Assembly: GCF_021654115.1 (NCBI RefSeq)
Contig: NZ_JAIWJF010000012.1
Location: forward strand, 1 to 37,062
DNA: 37,062 bases
Direction: 5' to 3'
Source of the DNA: Furfurilactobacillus milii
GTDB taxonomy: Bacteria > Bacillota > Bacilli > Lactobacillales > Lactobacillaceae
Under the pieces are notes generated by a model. That model saw nothing but the letters and a program-made list of their open reading frames with translations. It was not told where the DNA came from and made no database searches. Of this stretch, positions 8,307 through 16,741 are shown one piece after another. The position numbers were made by a program, and so were the translations under genes. Numbering within the stretch: the first letter of the stretch is position 1; each line of letters opens with the position of its first letter.

Positions 8307-8341
8307 GTGGCAACCTTCTCTCTTGTAGGTCAACTGGTCAC

Positions 8342-8378
8342 AAACATTTCAACGCGAAAATCCGAAAGTAAAATGTTT
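8342..8378 (-). promoter_or_regulatory. Inverted repeat upstream of copB
   Basis: AAACATTT (8342-8349) and AAATGTTT (8371-8378) are perfect inverted arms 21 bases apart, 36 bases before the copB start. On the minus strand they lie just after a weak promoter-like TTATGA-N17-TTATAC. The classical CopY box (TACANNTGTA) was not seen. An operator role is a guess. Confidence 0.3.
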
Positions 8379-8518
8379 CCGTATAACAATTATTTACGCT
8401 TAATCATAATCAGTCCCCGATATTCGCGCTAACAAAGCCAACCAGTGAGAAAAAGTCAGCATCATTTTTGAGCCAATAAATCGTAAGTTTTCCGTTTTAA
8501 TCTGTATTTGAGGACATC

Positions 8519-8548
8519 AAAAAGCCGACTCTATTACAGAGCCGGCTT
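8519..8548 (-). terminator. Terminator of the amino acid permease transcript
   Basis: AAGCCG-a-CTCT pairs with AGAG-c-CGGCTT around ATTAC; on the minus strand the stem is followed by TTTTTG. It lies about 57 bases after the permease stop codon. Confidence 0.7.
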
Positions 8549-8604
8549 AGACACCGAACTTTTTAACTATTAATCGTCCATCAATCCTTTTAATTGAATA
8601 ACTG

Positions 8605-10035
8605 TTAATCCTTTTTTTCATATGGTTCATGCTTGTACTCACCAGGTTCGGGCGTTGCCTTCCCAGTCCAGCGACGGACGAAGAACAATAAACTGAGCAA
8701 ACCCAGAACACCAAACCCAATGCTGACGGAAATGCGCGTATCTGGATTGATGAACATAAAGATTACCACTAAGATCAGAGCGAAAATTGTAAAGTAGTTA
8801 GAATATGGATACCATGGCATTTTAAACGGATGTGTTTTCATCACATCAGGATTAGCATGACGGAATCGTAGCTCCGACAATAAAATAACGAACCACGGCA
8901 CCATCCCCGGTAACACGCTTGAACTATAAACCAAAACAAAGATATTCGCCGTTGCATGATTCACAACGGACAATAACGTATTCAAAATCAGGCCAATCAA
9001 AATGCCAGCAGAAATGCACAGTGTTGCGCGTAATGGCACTTGACGACGGGATAGTTTACCAAGGCCATGATACGTTTCACCGTCTCGAGCAAGTTTGTAC
9101 AACATCCGACTGGAACTGTAAATCCCTGAGTTGGCACCGGACATCGCCGCCGTCAGCACAACAAAGTTAATAATCCCGGCTGCCCCAGCAATCCCCACCT
9201 TAGAGAAAGTTTCAACAAACGGTGATCCCAATGCAGCCAAGTGATTCCACGGATAAATCGTCACGATAACAAAGATTGCGCCGATATAGAAAATCAGGAT
9301 CCGCCAAACAATTGATTTAACAGAAGATACGATGGCTTTTTGTGGATCAGCGGCCTCACCAGCAGTAATTCCTAGGACCTCAATCCCCTGATACGATCCA
9401 ATAATCACAGACATGGCGAAAATGAAACCGCGAATACCACCAGTAAAGAATCCACCATGAGACCATAAATTACTGAGACCTAGTGGGTGCCAATGATTGC
9501 CCAAGCCAGCAAAGATGACCAACACACCCAAAACAATCATTAAAACAATCGTGACCACTTTAATCATTGCAAAGTAAAATTCCAATGTGCCATACGCGCG
9601 GGCCGATGCTAAGTTTGCCAACGTCAAAAGAACAATCACAACTACCCCAGCAATCCAATCAGGCAGGTTCGGCCACCAGTAATGTAAGTATTGACCGACC
9701 GCAATCACTTCACTGATCCCGACGACTATGTACTGAAAGACATTGCTCCACTTGGTCAAATAGCCAGCCAACGGGTGAATATAATTCGTCGCATAATCGG
9801 CAAACGAACCAGTCGTAGGATTCACATAAATCATTTCACCTAATGCACGCATGACCAAGTACAGTAGCAGCCCAACGAAAGCATACGCAAAGACAACGGA
9901 TGGCCCCGTCCATTTAATTGTTGACGTTGATCCTAAAAATAGCCCAACTCCGATGGTTCCCCCAAGGGCAATCATCTGCATTTGATTCGACGATAACGAT
10001 CGTTTTAACTCACTTTTTGGCTCTGACTCACTCAT
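8605..10035 (-). CDS. Amino acid permease, APC superfamily AAT type (possibly threonine)
   Basis: A 476-residue, 12-helix permease. The first helix carries IALGGTIGVGLFLGSTSTI, the hallmark of amino acid transporters of the AAT group, and the loop GEAADPQKAI with KSIVWRILIFYIGA is also typical. It imports an amino acid with protons. The sequence alone does not show the substrate. However, the transcript begins with a leader peptide holding eight Thr codons near a transcription attenuator (10093-10254), so threonine is the best inference. It starts at ATG 10035, eight bases after AGGAGGAG. A terminator follows the gene, so it is probably monocistronic apart from the leader. Other possible substrates are Ser, Ala, Gly or aromatic amino acids. 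Confidence 0.85.
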   Translation of the reverse strand: MSESEPKSELKRSLSSNQMQMIALGGTIGVGLFLGSTSTIKWTGPSVVFAYAFVGLLLYLVMRALGEMIYVNPTTGSFADYATNYIHPLAGYLTKWSNVFQYIVVGISEVIAVGQYLHYWWPNLPDWIAGVVVIVLLTLANLASARAYGTLEFYFAMIKVVTIVLMIVLGVLVIFAGLGNHWHPLGLSNLWSHGGFFTGGIRGFIFAMSVIIGSYQGIEVLGITAGEAADPQKAIVSSVKSIVWRILIFYIGAIFVIVTIYPWNHLAALGSPFVETFSKVGIAGAAGIINFVVLTAAMSGANSGIYSSSRMLYKLARDGETYHGLGKLSRRQVPLRATLCISAGILIGLILNTLLSVVNHATANIFVLVYSSSVLPGMVPWFVILLSELRFRHANPDVMKTHPFKMPWYPYSNYFTIFALILVVIFMFINPDTRISVSIGFGVLGLLSLLFFVRRWTGKATPEPGEYKHEPYEKKD

Positions 10036-10092
10036 ATGAATCTCCTCCTGATTTGGTCAAACTTTTTTACTGGGTCGCAGCATCACTTCAAT

Positions 10093-10138
10093 AAAAAAGG
10101 CCAGCCGCGATGTCCTTTGACAGACACTTTGGCTGGCC
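10093..10138 (-). terminator. Attenuator terminator (3:4 hairpin)
   Basis: GGCCAGCC and GGCTGGCC form a perfect eight-base stem, with an inner GTGTC/GACAT helix, followed by TTTTTT at 10098-10093 on the minus strand. It lies between the leader peptide and the permease start codon. Confidence 0.88.
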
Positions 10139-10221
10139 ACTTTTGCGATAATCAACAACTACCACAAAAGCCCCAGCCACGTCATTGTGGTTGAGGTTGT
10201 GGTAGTTGTGTTGAGGCTGGC
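10093..10221 (-). promoter_or_regulatory. Threonine-type transcription attenuator upstream of the permease
   Basis: In minus-strand RNA order the segments are: 1a GCCAGCC (10221-10215), 1b CAACACAACTACCACAA (10213-10197), 2 GGCTGG (10178-10173), 2b TTGTGGTAGTTGTTG (10167-10153), 3 GGCCAGCC (10138-10131), and 4 GGCTGGCC (10106-10099) followed by six T. Segments 3 and 4 form a terminator. Segment 2 can pair with CCAGCC of 3 and block it. Segments 1a or 1b can pair with 2 or 2b and restore termination. The Thr codons of the leader peptide cover 1b. A ribosome stalled there would free segment 2 to form the antiterminator, as in enterobacterial thr and trp attenuation. The pairings are seen in the sequence; the regulation is inferred. 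Confidence 0.75.
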
Positions 10222-10254
10222 GTCATTAACTTGATCTAAGTTTAAATATTTCAT
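10159..10254 (-). CDS. Thr-rich leader peptide (31 residues)
   Basis: ATG at 10254-10252 is preceded by GAGGAGG at a spacing of seven bases, the strongest translation start in this gap. The 31 codons end at TAG (10161-10159). Residues 15-26 read NTTTTTSTTMTW: eight of the eleven codons from 16 to 26 are Thr, using ACA, ACT, ACC and ACG. Two Trp codons occur near the end (26 and 31). The stop codon falls inside attenuator segment 2b. The length, placement and codon run are those of a ribosome-stalling attenuation peptide like ThrL of enterobacteria, but the sequence is unrelated. Stalling by Trp shortage is a less likely alternative. Confidence 0.8.
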   Translation of the reverse strand: MKYLNLDQVNDASLNTTTTTSTTMTWLGLLW

Positions 10255-10289
10255 TCTAACGCCTCCTCATCGTTTTTTCCTTGATTTGT

Positions 10290-10318
10290 AAGTTACCACT
10301 CATAACTAAACATTGCAA
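10290..10318 (-). promoter_or_regulatory. Promoter of the leader peptide and permease
   Basis: On the minus strand, TTGCAA (10318-10313), a 17-base spacer and TAACTT (10295-10290) lie about 35 bases before the leader ATG. This would give a short 5' leader before the Thr-rich peptide. Confidence 0.5.
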
Positions 10319-10398
10319 CTGAAAATTCGTATCGACCTGTACCAAACCATCGTTTGACCACCAGAAAAGCAAGTAGCATTCTGCTCATTTCCATATGT

Positions 10399-10983
10399 TT
10401 AAGCTGATAACTGCCGGCTTTGATGACGGTTGGAAATAATCTGGATGATCACTGTCACAATCGGCGTCAACATGCCAATCTCTGGAATCACAAAAATCAG
10501 TGCAGTCGCCACAACTGTCCAAATGATATTACTCGTCAACATGACGCTACCAGCCTGCCGTCTGATAAATTCTTTCATTTCCGGCACATCTCGGTTCTCA
10601 CGAATAATGAGAAACGACATTAACTGGGCAGAAAGTAGCCACAAAAGCGCAACCATTAAGTAGACGAGCTCTGCACCCCAGTAACTCGGATAACGGCCAA
10701 CGAATGCCGTGGTCACTGGTAGAAAAGAGAGCACGAATAACCACACACAGACGCCAATGAAACCGCCAAGTTTGACCCGTTTAATTGCCAAAAACATCCC
10801 GTGCTGCACGTACCAACTGAACATGACCAAAATAAACGTCATCAAATACGAAAACGCCATCCGCCACTCACTGAAAAACATTTTTAAACTTGGCTCATCT
10901 GGCACCTTAATTTCCAAGATCAGTACTGTTAATACAATCGCAATAATGGCATCAATAAATGCCTCAACCCGACTTTTGTTCAT
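10399..10983 (-). CDS. TMEM175-like (DUF1211) membrane channel protein
   Basis: A 194-residue, six-helix membrane protein. The first helix reads RVEAFIDAIIAIVLTVLIL, the pattern of the prokaryotic TMEM175/DUF1211 family (RxxAFxDAxxAIxxTxL). The family's usual FSD triplet is FID here. Family members are potassium channels with one six-helix repeat per subunit; ion selectivity here is not proven. The start is ATG 10983, eight bases after GGGGG; an in-frame TTG at 10998 lies on the ribosome site. It is a single gene between the permease leader and butA, on the opposite strand from butA. Confidence 0.75.
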   Translation of the reverse strand: MNKSRVEAFIDAIIAIVLTVLILEIKVPDEPSLKMFFSEWRMAFSYLMTFILVMFSWYVQHGMFLAIKRVKLGGFIGVCVWLFVLSFLPVTTAFVGRYPSYWGAELVYLMVALLWLLSAQLMSFLIIRENRDVPEMKEFIRRQAGSVMLTSNIIWTVVATALIFVIPEIGMLTPIVTVIIQIISNRHQSRQLSA

Positions 10984-11242
10984 ATGGTCATCCCCCAAGA
11001 TAAGTTAATCATAAGCGTTTTACCCGAGTTAAACACGAATAAACATGCAGACATCACTAATTTCTTTTCAGTGATTGTCTACACTCACACAAAAACCACA
11101 GCTGATTTTAGTTACCTTTTCAAAGCACACTGAGGTGAATTTCCACGACTATTATCGGTTTGTTCGCAAACGTCACATCGTCGATGCAATTGTTTGCTTT
11201 TCCCGACTTTATTAAGTATTCTGCCTGTGTAACATACTTTAA

Positions 11243-12028
<786 letters not shown>

Positions 12029-12037
12029 AAACAATAT

Positions 12038-12092
12038 AAAGGCTCAGAGATTACTGGCTGGCGTTAACCGGCGATTAATCCCTGAGCTTTTT
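12038..12092. terminator. Terminator between butA and the ABC permease gene
   Basis: AAAGGCTCAG.GATTA pairs with TTAATC.CTGAGCTTTTT across an inner GC-rich loop. The T-run serves the plus-strand butA transcript; the convergent ABC operon may use the other side. Confidence 0.78.
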
Positions 12093-12110
12093 AATTAATT
12101 CTATTTCAGC

Positions 12111-12881
12111 TTAAACATTACGCTTCCGGAATAGCAGTAACCCAATGAGCAGGAATAATGCAATATATCCGACATTGCCCCAAAACAACTGTACGTCTGA
12201 CAAACGTGTCAGTTTGGACAGACTCGGTTCGAGAACCTGTGAACCGTAGTTTAAAAAGTTGATAGGATTCCACTTCAGCCATTCGTGACTATGAATCAAT
12301 ATAAACATCACGCTACTTACAATGTTTAAAACAAAGTACCCCAAAATACCAACAGAAATGGCAACAGCCGAACTCTTGAACAATGTGGCTAACAAAAACA
12401 CCAAACTAATCAGAAGCCATAACGTTAATAATCCAGCCCCAAGGTTGGCTAACCAATCCTGCCAGATATCATTGTTATAACCAGTACCCGTCAATGAAAA
12501 CTTATCATTCACAAAAACGAATTTGGCAATCAAGGCTAATACAGCAGTCATGACATACAAGTACAGTGAGTAAGTTAAAATGACAAGCCATTTGCTAACT
12601 AGAATCATGCTTCGCGAATAACGCTGTGATACAACTGTTTTAATAGTGCCATACTGAAATTCCATCGTAACAATCGAGGCAGCAGCCGCGATTAAGAAAA
12701 ACATGATAAACGTTGTCGAACCAAAATTAGTTGTAAACAAAACTGATGCTGAGAAATACTTCGGTTGCAACCGACTAGTCAGCGCAAACCCGAAAACAAT
12801 CAGCGCCAGTACAATGGAAATCCATAAGGTACTTTTCTTTTTCAATAATTTAAACGATTCCTGTTTATATAACGTCCACAT
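12111..12881 (-). CDS. ABC-2 type transporter, permease subunit
   Basis: A 256-residue protein with six hydrophobic segments. The pattern is that of BcrB/lantibiotic-immunity-type ABC-2 permeases: an N-terminal YKQESFKLLKKKSTLWISI, then a large loop with MEFQYGTIKTVVSQRYSR. It starts at ATG 12881 after AGGAGG, 12 bases downstream of the ATPase stop, so the two form an operon. Together they probably export a peptide antibiotic or a lipid-like compound; the substrate is unknown. Confidence 0.82.
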   Translation of the reverse strand: MWTLYKQESFKLLKKKSTLWISIVLALIVFGFALTSRLQPKYFSASVLFTTNFGSTTFIMFFLIAAAASIVTMEFQYGTIKTVVSQRYSRSMILVSKWLVILTYSLYLYVMTAVLALIAKFVFVNDKFSLTGTGYNNDIWQDWLANLGAGLLTLWLLISLVFLLATLFKSSAVAISVGILGYFVLNIVSSVMFILIHSHEWLKWNPINFLNYGSQVLEPSLSKLTRLSDVQLFWGNVGYIALFLLIGLLLFRKRNV

Positions 12882-12893
12882 ACTACCGCCTCC

Positions 12894-13796
12894 TTATTTT
12901 TGATCCTCTGAGTCAAGCAGCTTTAAAACCGATCCCTCAAGATCCTCATCCTGATGTTGAACATCAGTCACGGTAACTTGATTGTCAGATAATGTTTTCA
13001 ACACATCTGCAACTGCGTCATCCGTTTTGGTTTGAATCTTCACTTCAACGTCACCAACCAGCTTATAACCTGTCTCGGACAAGACCTGCTTGGCTTTCAC
13101 ATCATCAGTTGTTGAGACAACGACAAAATGATTGTTAGACTCCAGTAAAGCATCCATAGTTGTTTCCTGAACGATTTTACCGTGATCGATAATAATCAAG
13201 TCCTCAGCCAACTTCTGCAGTTCACTTAAGATATGACTCGAAATCAAGAAAGTGACGCCTTCATCACGTTTAGCAATAATCAAATCACGAAGTTCCTTCG
13301 TCGCTTGCGGATCTAACCCGTTCATCGGCTCGTCCAAGATAACTAACTTTGGATTATTTAAGAAAGCCATGGCAATACCCAACTTTTGTTTCATCCCCAG
13401 CGAGTAATTGCGAGCTTTCGTATCAATGTATTTATCCATATTCAACGCATCGACTAATGCCTGAATGTCCTGAGTATTTTTGTTACCCATGGCAAATAAC
13501 TTCAAGTGGTCACGGCCACTTAAGTATGGATAAATGCCAGGATATTCAATTAAGGCTCCTACCTCATCCAATACTGGATGATGGTCAAAGGTACTTTTCT
13601 GTCCGTCAATTGTGACCTCACCAGTCGATGACGTCAGGCTCAAAACGGCCTTCATAATCGTTGTTTTCCCTGCCCCGTTTGCACCAACTAAACCCACAAT
13701 GCGACCCGGTGCACATGAAAACGAAATTTTATGTAAGACCTGTTTGCGGCCAAACGACTTATTCAGATTCTTAACTGTTAACACTGCTTCTGCCAT
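12894..13796 (-). CDS. ABC transporter ATP-binding protein (BcrA-like)
   Basis: A 300-residue ATPase: Walker A GANGAGKTT, signature YSLGMKQKLGIAMAF, Walker B LVILDEPMNGLDP and switch His in SSHILSEL. A C-terminal extension of about 80 residues follows, as in bacitracin/lantibiotic-resistance ATPases. The start is ATG 13796 (MAEAVLTVKNLNKSFGRK), six bases after GAGGAGTG; the open frame runs further upstream but without a ribosome site. It pairs with the permease directly downstream. No two-component system is nearby. Confidence 0.87.
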   Translation of the reverse strand: MAEAVLTVKNLNKSFGRKQVLHKISFSCAPGRIVGLVGANGAGKTTIMKAVLSLTSSTGEVTIDGQKSTFDHHPVLDEVGALIEYPGIYPYLSGRDHLKLFAMGNKNTQDIQALVDALNMDKYIDTKARNYSLGMKQKLGIAMAFLNNPKLVILDEPMNGLDPQATKELRDLIIAKRDEGVTFLISSHILSELQKLAEDLIIIDHGKIVQETTMDALLESNNHFVVVSTTDDVKAKQVLSETGYKLVGDVEVKIQTKTDDAVADVLKTLSDNQVTVTDVQHQDEDLEGSVLKLLDSEDQK

Positions 13797-13926
13797 TCGT
13801 TTCACTCCTCTACATGTATGTCTTTCTGCAACTTCTCCCCACACTGAAATGCCACCTACGGACCTTCTGTGTTGATGATAGTTTACCATATCGCAACCGC
13901 TAACATGAATGTAATCAACTCATAAC

Positions 13927-13965
13927 AAAAGGCTGTTGCACATTTTTTCAATGTACAACAGCTCT
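13927..13965 (-). terminator. Terminator of the quinone-oxidoreductase-like gene
   Basis: On the minus strand, GCTGTTG.ACATT pairs with AATGT.CAACAGC and is followed by CTTTTG. It lies just after the stop of the upstream gene at 13976. Confidence 0.75.
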
Positions 13966-13975
13966 TCTTGATACC

Positions 13976-14908
13976 CTATTCCACATCACGCTCGACAATA
14001 ATCCGACCGTCCGTGTGCCCTGTTTCGTTCAGCTCACTGGCAACCACAACGCCGGCCAAGGTAAACGGAAACCGCTTTGCGATTCGGACAGATAGTGAAC
14101 CGGTATCCATGAGTTGCTTAAGTGCCTGCATCGCCTGGCGTACATGACTCGCGTCTACTGGATGAATGTGAACCTGTTCAACATTTGGCTTATTACCGGC
14201 ACTTTCCTCACGACCAACTGTTGCCACGGTGCCACCCAGTTTAACTAAGGCCATCATTGCATCAGCATGACCGCCCATAAAGTCCACGTTAATGACCACA
14301 TCCGCTGAATCGGCAAACGCACCATCTTCAGTAACTTGCGCATACGTTGCGACTTCACTAGCACCAATTTGGCGAACATAGTCCAAATCCTCAGCCCTCG
14401 CAATCCCAATGACGGTACTGGCGCCAAGCGCTTTCGCAAACTGAACGGCCATCGCACCAATGCCACCGCTAGCGCCTAAGACTGCCACTGTTTGCCCCAT
14501 CTGAACTTGACCAAACACGGTGAGCGCATCATATGACGTCATCGCAACAGTGGGTAACCCGGCAGCATCAGTAATTGGGAACCCCTCAGTTAATTTAATC
14601 GTCGTCGACTCTGGCGCAACAGCTTGTTCCGCGTAACCACCGCCTTCAATGTGAGCGACAACCTCGTCGCCCACTTGAAAGTTAGTCACCTGCTTGCCAG
14701 CTGCTGAAACGGTTCCGGCAACATCGAACCCAGGAATTGTTGCCTTGCCACCACTAAAACCGCTCCGTCGAAATGCATCCACATGATTCAAACCAAACGC
14801 AGCGACATCAATAACGACCTCATCCGAAGCCGGTTTCGGTGTTGGCAACTCAATCTCCGTAAAGGCATCAGCCGCTGCGCCATCCGTTTGATACCCAAAA
14901 GCCTTCAT
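13976..14908 (-). CDS. Zinc-independent NADP-dependent oxidoreductase (quinone oxidoreductase-like MDR)
   Basis: A 310-residue medium-chain dehydrogenase/reductase without the structural or catalytic zinc cysteines. It has an N-terminal GroES-like domain (FGLNHVDAFRRSGF, IPGFDVAGTV, GDEVVAH) and a Rossmann domain with VLGASGGIGAMAVQFAKALGA. Members reduce quinones, enals or other carbonyl compounds with NADPH. The specific substrate is unknown. The start follows GGAGG at good spacing. It appears to be a single-gene unit. Confidence 0.82.
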   Translation of the reverse strand: MKAFGYQTDGAAADAFTEIELPTPKPASDEVVIDVAAFGLNHVDAFRRSGFSGGKATIPGFDVAGTVSAAGKQVTNFQVGDEVVAHIEGGGYAEQAVAPESTTIKLTEGFPITDAAGLPTVAMTSYDALTVFGQVQMGQTVAVLGASGGIGAMAVQFAKALGASTVIGIARAEDLDYVRQIGASEVATYAQVTEDGAFADSADVVINVDFMGGHADAMMALVKLGGTVATVGREESAGNKPNVEQVHIHPVDASHVRQAMQALKQLMDTGSLSVRIAKRFPFTLAGVVVASELNETGHTDGRIIVERDVE

Positions 14909-15034
14909 AATCCTGCCTCCACATCATCATGTTTTTAATACACGACATTATCGGACAGAAATACATAGAAAACGATTAATTCATTTTGAAATGAACGGTC
15001 AGCGAACTAATAAGAAAGTTGTCGTTTGCTCAGA

Positions 15035-16357
15035 CTATTTCATCCTTCGAAAATCCTGCCGATAAATTACCAGCCCTAATAAACAGGTCAGTACATCCGC
15101 CAATGGTTGCGCCCAAACAACGCCCAGATAGCCCCACAACATGTGAGCCACGTAAATCACGATGGCAAAGATGACACCCTGTCGCGAAATGGCCAGCAAG
15201 AAGGCACCCAGCGCTTTGCCCGTCGACTGAAAGACCGTGGTGAACACGAGGATTGCACCGATGAATGGGGTTGTGCTTAGCAATGCTCTCAGCAGTAATA
15301 CACCCGCAGTCACAATCGTTTTTTGCGTCATGAACAAACGAACGATAACCGGTGCCAATAACATTAAAATAGCAGCAAAAATTACTGAAAAGACGACTTC
15401 CACTAACAAGTCAAAATTCACGATTTGGCGAAAGCGTTTCTGATTATGAGCACCGTAGTTATAACCAACCAAGGGCTGAGCGCCAAATGCAAAACCGACC
15501 ATCACCAACATCACAATCATGTAAATTTTCGTGGCAATCCCGAAGGCAGCCACTTGAGCGGCGCCATACCGCACCAAGAAATTATTGAGTAAGGCAGTAC
15601 CAAAGGCCTGCATAAGATTGGTCATTGAGGCAGGAATACCAATCACTAAAATGGCCCCGGCAAACGCAAAAGTCGACCTTTTAATGTGCCAGCTTAGGCT
15701 AATGACCCGACACCGTTTGATCACGTATGCACCCAAAATCAAATCAGTTACGAGATAACCAATGACAGTTGCCAAGGCAGCTCCTGCCGCATATAAATGA
15801 AAGCCGAAAATTAGTAACGGGTCGAGTAAAATCGTTACGACCAAACCTGCAACACTACCAATCATCGATTCACGTGCTAGTCCTTCTGTACGAATCAAGT
15901 TGCTAGGCACCAGCGACACAATAATCAGCGGCCCACCAATCGCCATAATCCGATAGAAGGCACTTGCAAACGGACGAATGCCGCTACTAGCCCCAAACGC
16001 AGTGAGAATGGGCGCTTCAAATATCAGTAAAATGCCCGCCGTCAGAATGCCGACAACAATCGCCGCATAAAAACAAATACGACTTACTTGACTGGCCGAC
16101 TCATGTTGTTTGCTACCCAACATTTTGGACACCAGCGCACTGCCGCCTAGGCCGAAGACATCCCCAATCGCTAACATAATGGAAAATAATGGTGTACAAA
16201 CGGTTACCCCAGCCACAATGTTGGGATTCTGCGTTTGTGAAATGAAGAATGTGTCTACCAGGTTATAGATCATGCTGGCAATCATACTGATGACAACTGG
16301 CATGGCGAGTGTGAAGTACGCGCGTGGAACTGACGTCTTAGTAAATAAAGTATCCAT
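15035..16357 (-). CDS. MATE-family multidrug efflux transporter
   Basis: A 440-residue membrane protein with about 12 helices in two halves. The N-terminal ISMIASMIYNLVDTFFISQ and the QPLVGYNYGA segment in the second half are typical of MATE exporters (PF01554, MepA/NorM relatives). These use Na+ or H+ gradients to expel cationic drugs. The ribosome site is weak (AAAGAGAAAC), so expression may be low. Upstream, at 16508-16653, are two hairpin-forming repeats that may affect its control. No dedicated regulator is adjacent. Confidence 0.87.
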   Translation of the reverse strand: MDTLFTKTSVPRAYFTLAMPVVISMIASMIYNLVDTFFISQTQNPNIVAGVTVCTPLFSIMLAIGDVFGLGGSALVSKMLGSKQHESASQVSRICFYAAIVVGILTAGILLIFEAPILTAFGASSGIRPFASAFYRIMAIGGPLIIVSLVPSNLIRTEGLARESMIGSVAGLVVTILLDPLLIFGFHLYAAGAALATVIGYLVTDLILGAYVIKRCRVISLSWHIKRSTFAFAGAILVIGIPASMTNLMQAFGTALLNNFLVRYGAAQVAAFGIATKIYMIVMLVMVGFAFGAQPLVGYNYGAHNQKRFRQIVNFDLLVEVVFSVIFAAILMLLAPVIVRLFMTQKTIVTAGVLLLRALLSTTPFIGAILVFTTVFQSTGKALGAFLLAISRQGVIFAIVIYVAHMLWGYLGVVWAQPLADVLTCLLGLVIYRQDFRRMK

Positions 16358-16507
16358 ATATTGTATAGTTTCTCTTTTCTGCGTTAAGGTCGTGTATTTA
16401 GCATAGCATTAATACTACGCGCGCATAATAGAAGAAATTGGTGTGCGGACATTCATGGCATTAGGACATACCTTTTCACTTTTGGAGATTGCTTTCTTTC
16501 AACGAAC

Positions 16508-16653
16508 TGCAAAAACACCAAATTTTCGCTTTTATATTGTCGCAAACGCGCTCTCGATTCCTGACTCACTGCGCACAACACAAATTTTACTAAACCAAAC
16601 TATCCTTCCATATTGTCGCAAACGCGTTCACAACCCCAAAGACCTGCGCACAA
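16508..16653. repeat. Tandem hairpin-forming repeats upstream of the MATE gene
   Basis: The 17-base ATATTGTCGCAAACGCG occurs at 16534-16550 and 16610-16626. Each is followed after 17-18 bases by CTGCGCACAA (16569-16578 and 16644-16653), and each unit is preceded by similar AACAC.AAATTTT stretches. On the minus strand each unit folds: TTGTgCGCA pairs with TGCGACAA around a loop of differing sequence. The arms are conserved while the loops vary. They could be operators for a dimeric repressor or REP-like dispersed elements. A small open frame on the plus strand across this area looks like chance. Confidence 0.6.
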
Positions 16654-16655
16654 TT

Positions 16656-16703
16656 AAAATAAGACACCGCACAAGCAAAGTTCGCTTGCACAGTGCCTTA
16701 TTT
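16656..16703 (-). terminator. Terminator of the MarR-ABC exporter operon
   Basis: On the minus strand, AAATAAGGCAC...GCAAGCGAAC pairs with a complementary arm ending GTGTCTTATTTT. It lies about 40 bases after the exporter stop codon. Confidence 0.7.
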
Positions 16704-16741
16704 CCATTGTTGCTCGGTCTTTAGACGGGGTTGTTCTCGCT

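Noticed and set aside
10159-10254. T-box leader before the permease
   Set aside because: The T-box signature GGGTGGNACCRCG is absent; the leader peptide with competing stems explains the region better.
16443-16724. Plus-strand open frame of 93 codons upstream of the MATE gene
   Set aside because: It runs through two hairpin repeats and a terminator, lacks a ribosome site and has no recognisable motifs.
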